Shown here: in pieces, positions 61,067 to 64,000 of the stretch
Numbering within the stretch: position 1 is the stretch's first letter
Layout of the letters: each line of letters starts with the position of its first letter
Assembly (NCBI RefSeq): GCF_018812025.1
Contig: NC_063045.1
Coordinates: 61,887,839 to 61,951,838 of the forward strand
Reading direction: 5' to 3'
Length of the DNA: 64,000 nucleotides
Source: Megalobrama amblycephala
Lineage: Eukaryota > Chordata > Actinopteri > Cypriniformes > Xenocyprididae
Translations under genes and position numbers: made by a program
The notes under the pieces: generated by a model
Database searches by the model: none
Told to the model about the DNA's origin: nothing
The model's input: only the letters and a program-made list of their open reading frames with translations

Positions 61067-61907
61067 TAGGGCCCTATGAAATCTGTTTTCCAAATTCCCT
61101 TATTTTAGGTTTTCATTTTTCTGGATTTCCGTTTTTTTCCCCCATTTTAATGTTTTTTTGGACCCCATTTTAATGGGTAAATTACATTTTAGTAATCAAA
61201 AAGCATGTCTAATTAATGGAAATCATGAAACTGAATCTGAATTAAATAAGTTTTAAAGTTTTAGGACCCTATGAAATACATATTTTTTCTCAAATTCTGT
61301 TTTATATTTACCAAATTCTGTGTTTTCTTTTTTTTTTCTGGATTCCATTTTAATGGTGTAATTACATTTTAATCAGCAAAAAGCAAAATTAATTCAAACT
61401 AATTCATAAAAACTAAAAAATTGTTAATTTTGAAAAAAAAAAAGTTTTTTTTTTTCAGAAATTCTGTGTTGAGTTTTTCTGGTAATCAATGAAGGCATAA
61501 AACATTAATTTAATTTATCTTTTAATCATATGACATTAATCAATTTAAACTAAGAGCTGCACAACAGAGCTTAAAATTAAAATATGGAATAAAAATTGTT
61601 TATTCCTTAAAAAATTAAGTTTTAATAATAATTTATTATTATTAGTGTTAATATTATGAACAATAATAATAATAATAATAATAATAAACGTAGCTAAATT
61701 CTACTGTACAACAGTAATATATTTCTGTCACAATTTCTTCAAGTTAAACTGTACTTTTATTTTGACGGGTTGCAGTGAAGACCTTTGAGTTTTTGTGTGT
61801 TTATGATATGAATATCAAATGAAACGGTAAAATGTTCACGAAGTGATTCTCAGAGATGAAGTTCATGCATTCAGAGGCTGAAAACACCACAAGCGTCATG
61901 CGTGCTT

Positions 61908-61955
<48 letters not shown>

Positions 61956-62193
61956 ATGAAACTGCACATCTGCGCCATTCATTCACACAGAGACATGCAG
62001 AACATGCAGGATTCATATTTAAGACGTCTTTTTGCAGTTTAATATTCACAGACACTACTCTATATCATGATTTAAGTGTACTGACCTCAAGATTTCTTCA
62101 TCAAAAATTTGACAAATTCCGTGAAATTCCGTGTTATACAGTAAATTCCATTTTTATGACCGAATTCTGGATCGTGGAAATCATACGGCCCTA
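61067..62193. mobile_element. hAT-like element with TAGGGCCCTATGAAAT ends
   Basis: Left end TAGGGCCCTATGAAATC; right end in reverse TAGGGCCGTATGATTTCC. Flanks 'cacgtgct' and 'catgctcc' may be a decayed target duplication. A second, internal copy of the left end ('taggaccctatgaaatacat') lies at 61262, so the left 200 bp are partly duplicated. (GT)n at 61911-61951. No transposase. Confidence 0.7.
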
Positions 62194-62283
62194 CATGCTC
62201 CTCAGACTGATCTCTAATGTCTCAATATGACAAACATGAGCTGAACTGCTATCCACATTCATTTTACAGCTCTATATCCTTAA

Positions 62284-62886
62284 TAGGATTGCAAAGGGAC
62301 GGAAGGTTTGCAGTAAATTTCCGGAAACTTTACCTGGGGAATTTTGGATATATTTGGAAACTTAACAGGAATTTATAGGAATTAATTGTAAATTTTGGGA
62401 AATTTATATAAATGTATAATATTTATATAAAATGTATCATCTATAAACATAAATATAAACATTTTGTTTGGTCATAACATGAAATTTCTTTTTCGCAATT
62501 AATTCCAATTTAGTAAATATGTAAAATACATATTTTTATTGCAGCAATTGTTAAGTGTTATTTATTTCAGTGTCACATGATCCTTCAGAAATCATTCTAA
62601 TATGCTGATTTGATACTTTGCTATTAATTGAATATCCCTGCAGTAAGTAGTTGCTGTGTGAATGTCAGGGTAAAAATTCAACTGAAAATGCATCAAATCT
62701 GGTTGTTTTAACCAAAATAATTTTTGGGGTTTTTTTCAACTACATTTAAGTACCCTGTTATAGGCTAACCTGCAATTTTGCAAATTCCCTGTTTATTCCC
62801 ACTAATTCCCGTTAATTCCCATATATTCCCATTATTTCCCATGGAAAGTTTCCAGCTTTGAAAATTCCCGGAATTTTGCAACCCTA
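62284..62886. mobile_element. hAT-like element with perfect 8-bp target duplication
   Basis: Left end TAGGATTGCAAAGGGACGG; right end in reverse TAGGGTTGCAAAATTCCGGG. Flanked by identical ATCCTTAA at 62276-62283 and 62887-62894. 603 bp, non-coding. The right part is a run of 'attccc' words. The middle (about 62570-62625) matches the 'cagtgtcacatgatccttca' part of the 14815-15270 element. Confidence 0.85.
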
Positions 62887-62894
62887 ATCCTTAA

Positions 62895-63431
62895 TGTATA
62901 ATTATTGTGTCATTGCTATTTTTCCTTCAGAATACGAAACATATGAGACAAAGTTAATACTCAAATGAAACATTCAGTCCTGAGCTAAGAGAATTCATAT
63001 ACACAGTATCTATCATTTTCTAGAAGAATATATAGTGTTGCATTTGTAAATACAAGCAAAAATGTTCATTCAACAAATAAAACCCTCACAAATCGACTGT
63101 ATAATATCAACATTTGTCTTTATACAATCCAGGCCTGCATCAAAAAATGAATTTGGCTAGTTTGAAATGGATATTGATTTAGCACTCGTGGCGATGCAAA
63201 CTGACAGGTTTGTTGTAAGATCAAGGCACAGATGTACGCCCCGCGGCGGCTATAAAAGTTAAAGGAGAACTGATGAATACATTCCTGAATCTGTCATAAC
63301 CTCCAATATGCTTCAGCTCGGACCACATCCAGAGATCCAGTAAAACACAGATTTCACCTACAAGAGACTTTCATCCTCTAGATAATGTAGGTATTAGGTA
63401 CTTATTTTGAATAAGTAATTACTTTGCAACT

Positions 63432-63438
<7 letters not shown>
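62895..63438. other. Unique sequence
   Basis: Non-repetitive; 63170-63300 is GC-moderate ('gccccgcggcggctataaaa'), possibly conserved. No exon recognised. Confidence 0.35.

Positions 63439-63510
<72 letters not shown>
63439..63510. repeat. (AT)n microsatellite
   Basis: 72 bp of pure AT. The IYIYIY frame through it is an artefact. Confidence 0.97.
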
Positions 63511-63512
<2 letters not shown>

Positions 63513-64000
63513 GATAGTAAACTGTCTCAAATGTGCTCAGATTTGCCAGATCTCAATAAGAACTCAAACATTTCTCAGCAAATCCCCTCAAAATCGCCAT
63601 TTCTCCACATTAATTTGACTGTATGACAACAATCAACTTGTTTTCAGTCAACAAACTCTCTCTGTAAGAGAAAAAAAAAAAAAAAAGGAAACAAAGTTTA
63701 TACTTAAGCCAAACACATCAGAGAACCCCATTAAGTCTCATAAAAGAGCAATAATATTTTCCTCTGAGCTCTCCGGTTCTGATAACGTTTCGTGTTCAAC
63801 ATTAGCTGATCTGGCTGCTGCTGTCACTTTAAACCACAAACAACATTCATCTACAAGCTTCAGCTCTGGCAAGGCGAAACACTGCCAAACAACGAAAAAC
63901 AAATAAAAACCTCTGCCAGAGGGAGCGCGAAAGCCACGTTTTACAGATGAGCGTAATTCCGATGAGGCTTTTAACACCAAAACCACATAAAAAGACAGTG
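63511..64000. other. Unique sequence at window end
   Basis: No repeat or exon recognised. The antisense frame 63738-63986 has no motif. Confidence 0.35.

Overview
This window is vertebrate nuclear DNA, most probably from a cyprinid-like teleost fish. It is strongly AT-rich and full of microsatellites. It is densely packed with small cut-and-paste DNA transposon remnants of hAT-like, Tc1/mariner-like and TTAA-target (piggyBac-like) type. It also holds a tRNA-derived SINE ending in the fish-type 'agataaaagc.tctgc' tail and a LINE 3' tail. No bacterial-style gene organisation, operon or CRISPR array is present.

Only one convincing protein-coding exon is visible: 2865-3092 on the minus strand. 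It is a 228-bp, phase 1-1 exon encoding the start of the first immunoglobulin domain of a netrin receptor of the UNC5 family, and the peptide is closest to UNC5C as I remember the paralogues. It has a good acceptor (polypyrimidine tract plus TAG) and a good donor (G|GTTAGT). If this is exon 2 of unc5c, then 1-2864 is the beginning of intron 2. The following 61 kb (3093-64000) is then upstream intron 1 sequence read from the minus strand. Long ORFs elsewhere are chance readings through simple repeats or unique non-coding DNA.

Layout: 1-2400 has a hairpin-flanked CA repeat, unique DNA, a LINE tail and AT-rich tandem repeats. 2865-3092 is the exon. 3.7-8.6 kb has a local duplication, hAT-derived blocks and TTAA element A. 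10.3-12.6 kb is a 36-copy minisatellite inside a terminal-inverted-repeat element. 14-21.8 kb has nested repeats, TTAA element B, a segmental duplication and a 295-bp tandem array. 22.9-28.3 kb holds TAA-rich arrays separated by GC-richer unique islands. 29.3-30.7 kb is a T-rich tandem array. 32.3-34 kb and 37.1-39.1 kb are two copies of a 'GGGTTAAAACAACCC' minisatellite element. 40.4-41.8 kb is a third minisatellite element with a 21-bp unit. 43.5-49.4 kb has several MITE-like elements, including TTAA element C nested in another transposon. 51-63 kb has further hAT-like and Tc1-like elements, one of them a Tc1 transposase pseudogene split by another insertion.

The most interesting themes are these. 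(1) A TTAA-flanked element family keeps a perfect GC-rich palindrome next to one end although the palindrome's arms have changed sequence. (2) At least three unrelated inverted-repeat elements carry independently expanded minisatellites. (3) Different transposon termini share the same internal modules. (4) Several unique, GC-richer islands with homeodomain, POU or SOX-like words are candidates for conserved enhancers of the host gene. Family names for repeats come from memory of fish repeats and visible termini, not from a database search.
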